A DNA stretch of 64,000 nucleotides, from assembly GCA_026168455.1 (NCBI GenBank), contig CM047425.1, positions 47,192,362 to 47,256,361 on the forward strand. The letters run 5' to 3'. Source of the DNA: Theocolax elegans. Taxonomy: Eukaryota > Arthropoda > Insecta > Hymenoptera > Cerocephalidae. A program made the translations under genes and the position numbers. The notes beneath the pieces are model-generated. The model was not told where the DNA came from, searched no databases, and saw only the letters and a program-made list of their open reading frames with translations. This document shows positions 32,990 to 43,599 of the stretch, piece after piece. The stretch's first letter is position 1, and every line of letters starts with the position of its first letter.

Positions 32990-35605
32990 GGGGGTATCCT
33001 GCTTTGGAAGGCCTAAAAAATCCGTTTTTTAGGGAATTTTTTTAAGATAGAAAAAAATAGCCAACTCCAGAGAACTTTCAGGAATATTTTATTATATAAT
33101 TGAACATTATAAAAAAATTTTTTTAAAGAAAAATATCAAAATGCAGCCGATTATTTGGCACATTTGTTGGGCAATCCGTAATCCGAGTCTTCTATTGTCG
33201 GGAGTGATAGAGCTTCTTAATCTTAATCTGCAACAGAAAGCCAAAAAAAAATTTCATTTTCATACATATATTTTCTAATTGAACCAAGAAAAATCCGAAG
33301 AAATTGTGAAATTTTTTCCGAATTTGAAGCAAAAAGTGCTTTTTACGAGAAAAAAAATCTCTTCAATATGCTGAAAGTCTTTTGAAATTTATTTCCAAAA
33401 ACCTTTTTGGTTCATATTGAAGAGTAGATAAAACTGAAGCTAAAAAACTTCGGATCGTTACGATAGCTTATTTATTTTTTTTGCAAACACGCCCGCCAGT
33501 TTAGAAAAAGTGGAAAAACGAAAACTCGAGAAAAAGCGCTTTAAAGTTTATGAACTGGAAAAATGTTAATTTTCGACTACTTACGGCAATAATTCGCTAA
33601 TCAGCTATTCCTGCGCCATACAGTAGACCTTTGGCTTCCTCATGGAACTCATTTTGTTGGAGTTGTTCAAGTCTACGGGCCGTGTGAGCTTTCTTACTGG
33701 AAAGAGACGAACGTCATCTTTCTCGTTCAATCCGTTGTATGTCGACATTATCCGCAAACATTTTACATTGCTGCCCAATTTGCAAATTGAGTAATTGCAT
33801 GGTATGCGGAACTGCTGAATATCCTTCATTGAACATTCCTGCAGCCATATACGCAGCAATTTCTACGATTTTTTGACCAGAATTGAGATGTTTCGGAGTT
33901 ATGCGCCAGACAGTGGAGTTGAACGATTTGTTCGAATTTTGCGTGTGTCCACCTAAGCATCGCGTCATGAGATCGTCATTCGAAAGTTCTTCGTAGATTG
34001 GATGAATATGTTTCTCCACTTTTTCGTCAATCAATCGAGCAGAATGTTTGAAGGATGCAAGACGATTCGTAGCTTCGGCTTTGCGCCATTCACACCAGCT
34101 GTTAGTGCCTGTCGGACAATTCTCGTGACGAGGAGATTCATCAGTTGAACAATAATGATCCAGCGTTGCTACCACACCCTTTTTCATATCTTGGACAGAA
34201 TGAATATTCCTTCGAATTGCTAAACCATAATATATTGTCAACTTTTTGATGAGACTCTGTTAGACGCTTTTTTCCTCTAAGCTTCTCTTCCTTCCTTTTA
34301 TTTCGGAGTCGAGTACCCATGCGCTTTTGTACGTGTCCCACGCACTCATTTTGTGTCACAGGGTAATCATCACCATATGGATTCATTTTTACAATACAAT
34401 TGAAAGTTTTCGAATCACCGTCGCCGATGTAATTCGTATACTTTACTCCAAATATTTCAACAGATCTCAAAAACATCTCCACGATTGAATCTACCTCCAT
34501 CTTCCCTGCTGAACCATCGTGATTTGAAGATCATGATTCTTTATGATCATTATACCATTCTTCAAATTCTTCTTTGCCTAATATATTCATTTGTAAAGTA
34601 CATGAATGACAATATGCACGTTTTACAATAAGGTCGACTGCTTTGCCAGAGCAATATGCAATGAGCGTTGTAACGCCAAACAATGAAGTAAAACCTCGGT
34701 TTTCCAGGATCCATCGCCAGAAACTTTCAAACAGTCAGCAGATCTATCATGTTCTATATTTTTCCCTTTCTCTTCTTTGAAAGCTTTTTCACAAACGCTT
34801 TTTTTCACAAATGCTGCACAATTTGATCATACGTTGATTTTTCTAAACCTTGACATATATCCATAAGTCCACAAAACACATTGATACCTTCTCGCCAACA
34901 CCGAAAAGCCTCATAACAAAAACAATTCGTCTATTTATTTCGAATCCAGTGTTTATATACGGTCCTGAATTTATTTCTCTATGACCACACATACACGATA
35001 ATACACTTTTGAACAATTTTGAATACTGTGACAAACTCGATTATTCGATAGCAGTGAGTTGGATGTACATTGATGTGCTTGGTGCTAGCGGTGGCTAACT
35101 TTCTCTCAGTAATACTTGTGTCGCACTGAACTGATTACCATAGAATTTTCGTTTCCGTGGTTTTGCAGCACGATTACTACTCGATTTGTCACTTTTCGGA
35201 TAGCTAGACATGATTATATTGAAGCACACTCGTCAATAGTCAGAGCAGAACTAAACGTTACGCCACAAACAGCTCTATAGGAAGCAGGTACACACAGATT
35301 ATATACCGATGACACATACTAAGGTTCAAAAGACGCTTCTATGAAAGCAAAATATTATTTCAAACAGCTGCTGAACCTTATCAGGTATATAGTTTCGAGT
35401 TTAGAGACGAGGAGAGGAGCGCGCGCGTTTCAGTCTGATCGAGCACTGGCACTTGCTCGATGCCCCGTTGCGTTTAGTGCTGTATCTTTGGAAATACTAC
35501 GAATCCGACTTTATAACTTCGGATATATGTTCTTATACATATAAGGAATAGATTTAAGCAATAAAAAAAATCGATTTTTTGAACGTTCTAAATCGGGATA
35601 CCCCC
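32990..35605 (-). mobile_element. Kolobok/Mutator-domain DNA transposon, full-length copy 2
   Basis: Terminal inverted repeats start GGGGGTATCC at the left and end GGATACCCCC at the right, with weaker similarity continuing for about 35 bp. TTAA is duplicated at 32986-32989 and 35606-35609. Removing the insert restores the gypsy protease frame exactly. The minus strand holds one decayed transposase gene (35211-33605) flanked by about 400-600 bp of non-coding sequence at each side. It is 2616 bp long. Confidence 0.9.
33605..35211 (-). pseudogene. Kolobok-like (Mutator-domain) transposase, decayed
   Basis: It starts MSSYPKSDKSSSNRAAKPRK, matching copy 1. Blocks in order: GFEINRRIVFVMRLFGVG; CLKVSGDGSWK (first catalytic Asp); KMEVDSIVEMFLRSVE; YTNYIGDGDSKTF with NPYGDDYPV and NECVGHVQKRMGTRLRN (second catalytic Asp region); IYYGLAIRRNIHSVQDMKKG; then IYEELSNDDLMTRCLGGHTQ, which carries the family's acidic residue, and KIVEIAAYMAAGMFNEGY. 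It ends at TAA 33605-33607. Several frameshifts and stops separate these blocks, so it is inactive, but all family landmarks can be seen. The TTAA duplication supports the Kolobok superfamily. Confidence 0.8.
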
Positions 35606-36537
35606 TTAAAGGATTATTAGATTCAGGAGCAACGATGTCGGTCGCAGATCCTAGAGTAGTAGAAAAATTCAAAGACAGACTGCAACCGTCGGGCTCCTAC
35701 GTAAAAAACGCGTATGGCGGAACAAATAAAGCTCTGGGAGCTCTAAGGTTAAATTTAGATGTGGATGGTCATTTTGATATGTTAGAATTAAAATCACAAG
35801 AGGTATTTGAACATGACGTTATTTTAGGAAAATACTTTTGTCAAAAATGGGATGTAGACGAAAGGCATAAACATGGGCTGTGGCGAGTCCATGAAGGGCC
35901 TTGGCATAAAACACTCGATGATGTAGAAGCCGATGATAATCCTATGATTTATGCGGAGAGTGCAGGTATATCGGAAATCACAGACTATCAAAGACAAGAA
36001 ATTAATAAGTTAGTAAATAGGATATTACCTTTTTCAAAGAAATCTCCAAAAGTCACCCAAATCATAGAACATCATATTGCAGTGCTGCCAGGTTCAACTC
36101 CAATTCGCTACAGGCCACGCCGAATGTCTCCGAAAATGATCGACAGTGCACAAGAAGAAGTAGAACGTTTATGGAATGAAGGTATAGTAGAACAGTCGGC
36201 TAGCGATTATACGAGCGCTCCAGTTATGGTTAAAAAGTTGGATGGTTCATACAGGTTTTGCGTGAATTACCGAGACCTAAACAAGCAGATGAAAAGAGAC
36301 GCTTATCCAGTTCCCAATATGGATACGATTCTGGATAGAATGCGACATGCGAGTTTTATTTCAAAAATTGACCTACGCCAAGCATTCTACCAGATTCCAT
36401 TAGACATGGTAAGCAAGAAGTGCACTTCATTCTCGGTACCAGGAAAAGGACTGTATCAATTTGTTTGTATGCCATTTTCTAACGAATGCTCCGATGACCT
36501 TCCAACGACTGATAGATGCATTGTTTAGACCAGAATA
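35606..36537 (+). pseudogene. pol: Gypsy protease and reverse transcriptase, first part
   Basis: After the insertion the frame reads GLLDSGATMSVADP (the DSG active site of the retropepsin), then a tether and the polymerase fingers (SAPVMVKKLDGSYRFCVNYR, DLNKQMKRDAYPVPNMDTIL) and FISKIDLRQAFYQIPL, which carries the first catalytic Asp. At about 36478 a frameshift in MPF|..TNAPMTFQ ends the frame at 36526-36528. The shifted frame goes on through LIDALFRPEYVQYVFGYLDN. The catalytic YLDD is changed to YLDN, so the enzyme would be dead even without the frameshift. Confidence 0.85.
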
Positions 36538-37232
36538 CGTCCAATACGTATTCGGGTATTTAGACAATATTATAATCGCTACCGAATCATTCGAAGATCA
36601 CGTAAAATGGCTGAGAAATTGGCGGATACCGGATTAGCAATTAATAGAGATAAGTGCGAATTTTGTTGTACAAGTGTAGCATACTTAGGATACGTATTAG
36701 ATAAAGATGGTCTACGTCCAGATCCAGCGAAAACGGCACCAATAGTTGATTACCCAGCTCCAGAAACCATAAAACAGTTACAGAGATTCTTGGGCATGAT
36801 CGGCTGGTACTCCCGATTTCTGGACAAGGACTCAGAAACCAAAATTCCACTCTTAAAACTATTAAAAAAGGATATTACATGGAAATGGAAAGAAGAACAG
36901 CAAGAAGCCTTCTTTAAATTAAAAGTGGCGTTGACAAGAGCACCTGTGTTAGCAAGACCCGACTTCTTCAAGCCATTCTGCCTACAGGCAGATGCCAGTA
37001 ACTATGCTATTGGTGCGGTAGTGACCCAAGAGCTAGAGGATGGAGAACACCCAATATTTTATGTGAGTAGAGTCCTTAACTCAGCAGAGAAGAATGTCTG
37101 GCGGTATTATGGGCAATAAAGAAACTCCATCCCTATCTCGTAGGTTACCAATTCACGGTGATTACCAATCATAGTGCGATATGGTGGTTAAAAAACCTTA
37201 AAGATCCGTCATATAGACTAGCCAGATAGTCC
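36538..37232 (+). pseudogene. pol: Reverse transcriptase thumb and RNase H
   Basis: In frame from about 36607: KLADTGLAINRDKCEFCCTS, VAYLGYVLDKDGLRPDP, then the RNase H entry LQADASNYAIGAVVTQEL and HPIFYVSRVLNSAEKN. A frameshift at about 37093 leads to LAVLWAIKKLHPYLVGYQFT and ITNHSAIWWL, where most relatives have TDHSALWWL. The frame ends at a TAG (37227-37229) where relatives have Trp (R-W-S), a TGG to TAG change. Confidence 0.8.
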
Positions 37233-38255
37233 TTGGAGATGATGCAGTGTGACTTTGAAATAATACACAGGAAAGGTGCTTTAAATCACATCCCAGATGC
37301 ACTATCACGGATGTACGAGGGAATAGAAGACGAAGTAGCGGCATTTAGCGAAATAAAGGATGAATGGTATATTAGACGGATTAAAGAAGTACAGGATTTT
37401 CCAAAGAAATACCTGAATTGGCGAGTAGAGGATAACATGCTATATAGATTTAGAAATGATCCATTGATTGACCCAATAACGATTAGAGACGAAAACTGGC
37501 GATTAGTAGTACCAGAAGAATATAAGAAGAAAGTATTACACCATGCACACGACAAAATATCAGCAGGTCACCTAGGGGTGGAAAAGGCGTATGACAGAAT
37601 AGTAAGGGAATATTACTGGCAAGGGATGTGGCACAATGTTAATGAATATATTAAAGAATGCACAGTATGCCAGCAGTATAAAGTCTCTCAGCTGAGTCAG
37701 CAAGGGTTAATGGCGACGAGGATTGTGGAAAAACCATAGACGGTAGTAGCTGCAGACTTGATGGAATTTCCACCTAGCAAGACTAAGCACAGATATCGTA
37801 TCGTTTTCCAAGACTTGTTCACAAAATGGATAGAATTAAAACCGATACGTAAAGCAGATGGAAAAGCGGTATCACAAGTACTGTTCTTGTTTAGGTGGGA
37901 ATCACCAGAATATCTCTTTACAGATAACGGTAGAGAGTTTGACAATAAACATCGCAAAGCCGTACTACAAGAATATGGTATTAAACACAGAACAACCCCA
38001 CCCTACCATCCCCAAGCTAACCCTGTAGAGAGAAGTAACCGGACACTCAAGACAATCATCTCGATGTTCGTAAAGGCAGATCATAGATGTTGGGACGAGC
38101 ATGTGCACGAATTTCACCATGCTCTTAACACAGCTACGCAAACATCGACGAAAGTCTCTCCGGTCTTTCTTAATTACGGTCGTCATCCTCACCCGGTCAA
38201 GAGCCTGAGGAGGGAGGTAGAAGCCAGGAAACCTGTCTGGAGAATGGACCCATAG
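37233..38255 (+). pseudogene. pol: Gypsy integrase zinc-binding and catalytic domains
   Basis: The RNase H end (DFEIIHRKGALNHIPDALSR) is followed by the His-Cys zinc-binding domain (VLHHAHDKISAGHLG, then ECTVCQQYK). A TAG at 37737-37739 again replaces Trp. The catalytic core shows the first Asp in VAADLMEFPP, the second in LFTDNGREFDN, and the Glu in NPVERSNRTLK, preceded by TPPYHPQA. The frame ends at a TAG (38253-38255) caused by a one-base loss before IELNRLVALRDLV. All three catalytic acids survive; the stops and indels do not allow a full protein. Confidence 0.85.
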
Positions 38256-38257
38256 AA

Positions 38258-38554
38258 TTGAATAGATTAGTTGCATTACGAGATCTAGTAGCTAAACATC
38301 TAGATGAAGCTCATGTAAAACAGAAGAGAACGTATGATAAGAATAAACGAGTAGCAGAATTTAGAGTTGGCGATTTGATATTGCGGAGAACGCATCTGCT
38401 TTCCAATGCGGCACAAAACTTTTCGGCTAAACTGGGTGCTAAATACGACGGTCCCTACGAGATAATAGAAAAACTATCCCCTACGGTCTACGTCCTAAAA
38501 ATGGACTCAGAAAAGCGTAACGCGAAGGTGCACGTTTCGGATTTAAAACGTTAG
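38258..38554 (+). pseudogene. pol: Gypsy integrase C-terminal part (GPY/F module)
   Basis: The frame continues from the preceding indel: LVALRDLVAKHLDEAHVKQK, then FRVGDLILRRTH and KLGAKYDGPYEIIEKLSPTV, the GPY/F-type module found at the end of Ty3/gypsy integrases. It closes with VHVSDLKR and TAG. No chromodomain follows. This marks the end of pol. Confidence 0.75.
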
Positions 38555-38591
38555 GTCCCTCCCAGAGTGCAAGACTGAGAACTCAGAGTAT

Positions 38592-38693
38592 ATGGTCCGA
38601 CGACGCCGCCGGTTAGAGGAGGAAGAGAGACGTCGAAGAGAAGAAACAGAGAGAAGAAAGAGAGAAAAAGAAAGAAAAAAAAGAAAAGATTAG
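38592..38693 (+). CDS. 33-aa arginine/glutamate-rich mini-frame
   Basis: ATG at 38592 starts MVRRRRRLEEEERRRREETE.., ending ..KKRKD at TAG 38691-38693. It lies 37 bp after the end of pol, in a purine-rich tract that runs to about 38850. The composition follows from the GA-rich DNA, so it may be only part of an extended purine tract. A small basic accessory protein cannot be excluded. Confidence 0.2.
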   Translation: MVRRRRRLEEEERRRREETERRKREKERKKRKD

Positions 38694-39061
38694 AACACGA
38701 AGAATGAAGAGAGAGACGGAAGAGATAGAGCAGAAATGTCGGAGCGAAATAAAAAGAAGAGGTTTTGGGACAAGAAATTAGAATAAAGAACGAAGACGAG
38801 GAAGGAGACGTGAGAAGAGAAAGGTAGGAGAAAAGAAAAGAGGAGTGAAATAGAGAATAGCGGTAAACCTTGTTTCCAGATCATTATTAATATTATTTTT
38901 TGATAATTGAGAAGTTTAATTTTTTATAATGCATGTTAAAAAAGGGCAGAAGTATGATTTGATGTTAGTGTGGGTAATGAAAATTCCAAGTAATGAGATT
39001 CGCTTAGGCCGATTTGGGAGTAAGTGCAGTCCACTCATCCTTTCAGGGAGTGTTCTGACTT

Positions 39062-39074
39062 AGGAGGGAGGTAT
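39062..39074 (+). promoter_or_regulatory. Polypurine tract of the gypsy element
   Basis: AGGAGGGAGGTAT directly precedes TGTGAGGC, the start of the right LTR. Confidence 0.7.
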
Positions 39075-40300
39075 TGTGAGGCAAGCCTCACTTAATTAAT
39101 TTATAAAATAATTAATAGTTAAATAATTAGGATTTCGATGGAAAGAGATGAGATGGTGTGAGAGAGAGGGATGTAGAGAAGTGACAGGTGAGGTTAGGAC
39201 TGCGGTAGTTCGTAAATACCGGCTCAAGCCACTCTCATTACCGGGAAATAGTGAATGAGAGTTTACGTGATAATAATAATGAATATTGCGGTTTGTTGAG
39301 GATGATGGATACAAGAGAATGATTGGACCGACGCAGTGGCGGAGTGGTGGAAGCGCACCTCGGCCGATCGCGAAAGTTAAGCAGCGCTGAGCGCGGTTAG
39401 TACTTGGATGGGAGACCATTCTCGTGCGGCTTTCGTGATCGGTTAGGTGTTTTCACATTCCACAACGTGAGCGGGAGGTGTGAAACATTCGGTTTCGGTG
39501 TCAAGGCCTACGCAATGTGACTTTGACACCCAAAAAGAATGTTTCGAATACACCGGCCATCTCGGGTGAGGTTTTCCCTGCTTCACAGGTTTCCCTCATC
39601 CACGGACATAACCCCGGGCGAATGCGAGATGGTGGGGTTTTTAAGGGAGGGATAAAGCACCCACACATAGGTGGTAGGTGGACACCGTTAAAGTCCCCCA
39701 GGGGATAAACGGTAGGAAGTGCCAGGAAAAAAGAGGGCACAAAATCAAGAATAAAAAAAAAAAAAAAAGAATACAAGAGAATGATTGGCGGTTTACGATA
39801 ACACGTAGCACCGGACAGACTGTGTACCAGTATCAAAGTACGAGCGAAGCAGCTGACGACATCGTGGTAGCCCGTGTATATTAATCGGATACACCATCCC
39901 GTGTCGACACCGTGAGAATATCGGCAAACTGCCGACGGCACCGATCACCGCGTGCGCGCGCGAAGCCGAGAGAGGTAGAGAGATGTTGACCGCGTGCGTC
40001 GAGTAAGAGAGTGACGGCGCGCACACTACACGAGTGAGAAAGCACGGCGTTGTTGTAAGGTATGAGAGTGTGATAATAGGACGTTCCGTAAATATTGTAA
40101 AATAGAGTAGCCGCGCGAAGATCGACAATTTAAGCGATTTCGTAAACGGTACGAGGATTAGCGGTAGCGGTCAAGTCAAACCCGAATTTATTATTATATC
40201 TTCTGTAGTGTTTCTGTAGTGTTTATGAACCAAAAGCGCAGTGAACTTCAACTATATCCGTGGAAATCTAATGAGTTCTTCAGTCCCTCTTATTTAAAAT
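39075..40300 (+). repeat. Right LTR of the gypsy element (right edge uncertain)
   Basis: It starts TGTGAGGCAAGCCTCA and matches the left LTR until about 39893, apart from the SINE insertion at 39327-39770. The rest (39894 to about 40300) has no partner in the truncated left LTR, so the end is a guess. A GC-rich stretch at 39930-40060 and repeated TCTGTAGTGTTT near 40200 lie in this part. Confidence 0.6.
39327..39770 (+). mobile_element. 5S rRNA-derived SINE, 444 bp, with 18-bp target duplication
   Basis: The head contains the 5S rRNA internal promoter region: AAGTTAAGCAGCGCTGAGCG, then GGTTAGTACTTGGATGGGAG followed by ACC (39371-39418). A 300-bp body follows and ends in an A run at 39753-39768. 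ATACAAGAGAATGATTGG is duplicated exactly on both sides (39309-39326, 39771-39788). Upstream of the 5S part, TGGCGGAGTGGTGG also fits a tRNA A box. It would be transcribed by RNA polymerase III and moved by a LINE. The intact duplication suggests a fairly young insertion. Confidence 0.9.
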
Positions 40301-40499
40301 GATAGTGAATTATATACATAATTCAACAGGTTTTAAAAAAAAACTAGTAGTTCTGTTGAATTTTATAGAAGAAATACTCCGACTTTCACTCTTAGCATGA
40401 CCCAGGACCACCGACGTGGACGTGGCGAAAAATGAACCCTTCGAGGTGCTGGATTATCGTGAGTCCTCTCGCCTCACGTATTGAAGTTTTTGACTTTAT

Positions 40500-42237
40500 G
40501 ATAACGTCTGCTGTGTGTGGTATTCTTTGAAGCATAATACTACACCTAGAGGAACATCACAACGCACATGTACATCGTTGAAGACATCGTTACACAAAGT
40601 GCGGAAAATGTCGTCCAAGTAATCGAGTGGGAGAATCATTCCTGTAAGCACACTTATCAGCAGGATCAAGTTTCAAGAACAAGAAAGGATGGGAAGGATC
40701 TAGGCTCTTTATTTTTTATTATATATAAAGAATTAGCATTAGATAAACATAGATCAAGAAGGTGAAAAAAAGCTTGCGATAACACTCCATTATTTTTCGC
40801 ACTGATTCTGTTATAGACAATTGTCTATCGATATTATCAATACCACCCATATTTTTATTGAAATCCTGAATACATGTTGGTTTTATAATGTCTTCTTTTG
40901 TTCGATAATTTTTTTTCCTGTTGCGCAGAATTCAAGTTTATGCACACTTGTAAGCATACGAACACTACGTTTATCTTCACATTTGAGTGCCATCCAAATA
41001 TAATTATGAGCGACTTCTACATTACCTGATTCTAATTTGTCTTCTAGTTTTGGCATTTCTTTTCTATTTGCTTTCACTGTACCGCAAATTCCTGTATCAC
41101 GTTCGTGTATAAACTCTACCAAAATAGGTGATCTATATCAGTTGTCTACGTACATAACATGACCCTTATAAAAATGCGGTTGTAAATAGTGAGCTACAAT
41201 ATCGCTAGTAATGCCCAAATCAAACTTTTGATAATCATTATCTGCACCAGTATAAACAATAAATCCTAATATGAATCCAGTCTCACCATCTACAATCATG
41301 AAAGGTTTGATGTCAAAACGATTTCTCTTTAACCCCCTGGCGCAGTATCCCGAGATATCTCGTCCAAACAAGGTTGTTACCGTAGCCAGTAGGACGAGAT
41401 ATCTCGTCCAGATGTTTTTGGCTATAACTTTTAACTGATACATTTTTAGAGTACGTAAGATCCCGCAAAATAAAGCTGAGGACTTTCTCTTTAAGATTAG
41501 CTGAATTAAACTTTCGATTATATCCAATAACTGTTTCCAAAATTTCTCAAAAAAATGTAAAGTAACTTTCTTTTCTGAACAAGCAAATAAAAAAAGTATG
41601 CATTTGGTGATGGAAAAGTCGAGGAAAACGCTTACGCAGGGGGGTTAAAGGAATATATTGTTTGAATCAAAGCCTACCTTTCCATAGTAACAGACTTTCT
41701 TTTATACACACATTTTTCCCTGGAGTAATAGCTGCTGAAAATTTACTTTGCAGGTAATCAATTACTGACGATATTTCCGCTGAAGGGTAATTTACAATTT
41801 CTAAGTTATCGTAAAAATGTAAATTACGCAGAATCTGAAGATATCTATCGCGAGACATTATTTGAGAATTAATTAGAGTATGCAGTAAGGAATCTGTAGA
41901 CCAATAATCTTTCAAGATACCTTTTCGTCTATGACTTATTAGAATCGAAATACCAAGGAAGTTCATCTTCTGCAAGAGAATTCCAAGATTTTGTATATGT
42001 ATATAGTTTTACTTTATCTTGAGTTTCATAACGATTCGTCTCGTCTACAATCATTTGAAGTAATGATGACTCAAAAAAATAATTTAGATAATCGATTGGA
42101 TTAGTTCCTGATATACAAATATTCGAATGCATTTTTAAACTACCTTTGAAGTCTTTGATTGATGGATAAAAATATGCGTTGTGAAAAATTTCACTTTCAT
42201 CATAATTATCTTCATTTAATGTCATCAATTTCTTCAT
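40500..42237 (-). pseudogene. piggyBac transposase, broken by indels and a MITE
   Basis: From ATG (42235-42237) the blocks are NYFFESSLLQMIVDETNRY, KGILKDYWSTDSLLHTLI, MSRDRYLQILRNLHFYDN, then NVCIKESLLLWKGRL, with the first catalytic site of the form DESLL changed to KESLL. Beyond the MITE come QYIPLKRNRFDIKPFMIVDG, GFILGFIVYTGADND, HVMYVDN (second Asp), the TGICGTVKANRKEMPK block, WMALKCEDKRSVRMLTSVH and NMGGIDNIDRQLS (third Asp region). A Cys-rich tail ends CDVPLGVVLCFKEYHT. Several frameshifts occur, and the changed residue in the first motif suggests loss of activity. Confidence 0.85.
41333..41644. mobile_element. TTAA MITE inside the piggyBac gene, 312 bp
   Basis: The ends are CCCCCTGGCGCAG and, in reverse complement, CCCCCCTGCGTAAGCG. 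TTAA flanks both sides (41329-41332, 41645-41648), and removing the insert restores the transposase reading QYIPLKRNRF. A subterminal inverted pair, CGAGATATCTCGTCC and GGACGAGATATCTCGTCC, lies at 41350-41400. It is a piggyBac-type MITE by its CCC ends and TTAA target. Confidence 0.85.
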
Positions 42238-42497
42238 TTACTACGTTTTCTTCTACCTCATGTCTGATTCGCCGCTACTCCAACCATCAATTTCCATTTT
42301 ATCAAAGATAAGATAATCTGATGAAATATTTATATAACAACGTCAAAAAACTTATAATAATGCAAGTAAATGTGTACGTATCCTACAAGAATTATAATCG
42401 TAATAGGTTATGAATCGATTGTATTGATTTGCTACGAATTTAATATAATCCAATTGTAATAAATGTTAGACCTCTAAAAGAAAATAGTACTAACTTT

Positions 42498-42785
42498 ATC
42501 ACGGAGAGAAGAAACAAACCAGCGTTGTATGAACGTTTCTGCAACCGTTACCCGCCGTGAAATCGTGCTATGGTTGCGCGATATCCATGCTACTTTTGTG
42601 TGATTCCATACCACGTTGGTATGATCGTCATACTATTGCTTGTTTAGCCACGCCCCCTGCGCGTTTTCACCTATGATGCCTATGGAAACTTTTGGCAGGG
42701 CGGCCATACCATCGCGGTATGACATCCTGCAACTTTGCGCTGACAGCCTAACCTACAACGCTAGTCTGTTTCTTCTCTCCGTGAT
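42498..42785. mobile_element. MITE with 30-bp inverted ends, 288 bp
   Basis: The ends ATCACGGAGAGAAGAAACA.. and ..TGTTTCTTCTCTCCGTGAT are inverted repeats over about 31 bp, with two mismatches further in. Internal palindromes CATACCACGTTGGTATG and CATACCATCGCGGTATG repeat the same motif. No clear target duplication is seen. The superfamily is not assigned. Confidence 0.8.
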
Positions 42786-42807
42786 TGTAAATACTTATAA
42801 TTATTTA

Positions 42808-42919
42808 TTTTTTTTATTTTTTTTTATTATTTTACGTCGTTCTTTTTATGCTCCCAAACCCGTGCTAATCAGCGACGGAGGTCATACGATGTCTTGGCGA
42901 AGAAAGCACTTATTGAAAA
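42808..42919 (-). mobile_element. Short poly(A) retroposon, copy 1
   Basis: A T-rich tract (tail of a minus-strand insertion) is followed by TTACGTCGTTCTTTTTATGC, then TCCCAAACCCGTGCTAATCA and GCGACGGAGGTCATACGATG. TTATAATTATTTA is repeated on both sides (42795-42807, 42920-42932). A second, shorter copy lies at 52815-52890. It is probably a 5'-truncated SINE or LINE end. Confidence 0.75.
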
Positions 42920-42932
42920 TTATAATTATTTA

Positions 42933-43554
42933 TAATTATTTAAATTTTAAACCTTGAATCTACATAGATAATAAAATGAATTTTCTAATACGCAGTATTA
43001 CTTCAAACATACAATTAGCGCTCAAACAATGTAGACATAACCAACTTCAGGGACAAAATATCGAAAAAAAAATTTTGGACTTCAAAGTAGCAATTTCCAA
43101 GGTCAAGAATCCTTTCAGGAATTGCTTCATTATTTTTTTTTTCACTCAGCGCATCAGAAAAACATAGATATCCACTCTTTGAAGCTAAACTACTAAAAAA
43201 TATATATTTGACCTAGAAATTATAATTATCAAGGTCAAAGACCTCTTCAGGAATTTTTTTTTAAAAACATGTATATACATGTTTTGAAGTTTACATAGCA
43301 AAAAAAAATTGACTTTAAAATGTTTATTTTCAAGGTCAAGAACACATTTAAAACTTATTTTTACTATTTTTATGTTATTAAGTACATCAATTTCACCTTA
43401 AAAGTATCAAATAGTTTGTGTTTGTTGGGTGGTGGAAATGACGACCATCCCCGTCCTCCAAAGGTTAAACTCCTAAAGTTAATATTTAGCATAGTCTTAT
43501 ATGTTTATATATGCAGGGTGTTTATTATTTGTTATTCAACACCAACCACCCATA
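42933..43554. other. Degenerate AAGGTCAAGA-type repeats
   Basis: Three spaced copies of AAGGTCAAGAA..TTCAGGAATT-like units (about 43080, 43230, 43335) are separated by T-rich DNA. It is probably old repeat DNA. A CAGGGTGTTTATTATTTG phrase near 43514 resembles a transposon end. No gene is seen. Confidence 0.4.
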
Positions 43555-43588
43555 TATATGTGTGTGTGTGTGTGCGTGCGTGTGCATT
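43555..43588. repeat. GT microsatellite
   Basis: TATATGTGTGTGTGTGTG followed by CGTGCGTGTGC. Confidence 0.85.
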
Positions 43589-43599
43589 TATGAGTATAT

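Larger units (their letters stand above)
28577..40430 (+). mobile_element. Decayed Ty3/gypsy retrotransposon with nested insertions
   Basis: Left LTR-like sequence at 28577-28919 matches the start of the right LTR at 39075. Between them lie gag (29269-32208), a charged linker, protease, reverse transcriptase, RNase H and integrase ending at 38554, and a purine tract at 39062-39074. The protease is split by a Kolobok-type transposon (32990-35605) and the right LTR by a SINE (39327-39770). The left LTR lacks its 3' part and the primer site, so a deletion has occurred. The right end is not fixed: it lies between about 39900 and the piggyBac element near 40430. No envelope gene is present. Confidence 0.8.
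40433..42480 (-). mobile_element. piggyBac-type transposon, decayed
   Basis: The minus strand holds a piggyBac transposase from 42237 down to about 40500, interrupted by a TTAA MITE. A candidate left end is GAACCCTTCGAGGTGCTGG at about 40433, a decayed TTAACCC-type end. The right end was not identified. It directly follows the gypsy LTR. Confidence 0.7.

Noticed and set aside
40555..40575. CATG beside 40567 as the right target duplication of the gypsy element
   Set aside because: It matches the 4 bases left of 28577, but the site falls inside the C-terminal coding part of the piggyBac transposase, so it cannot be the LTR end.
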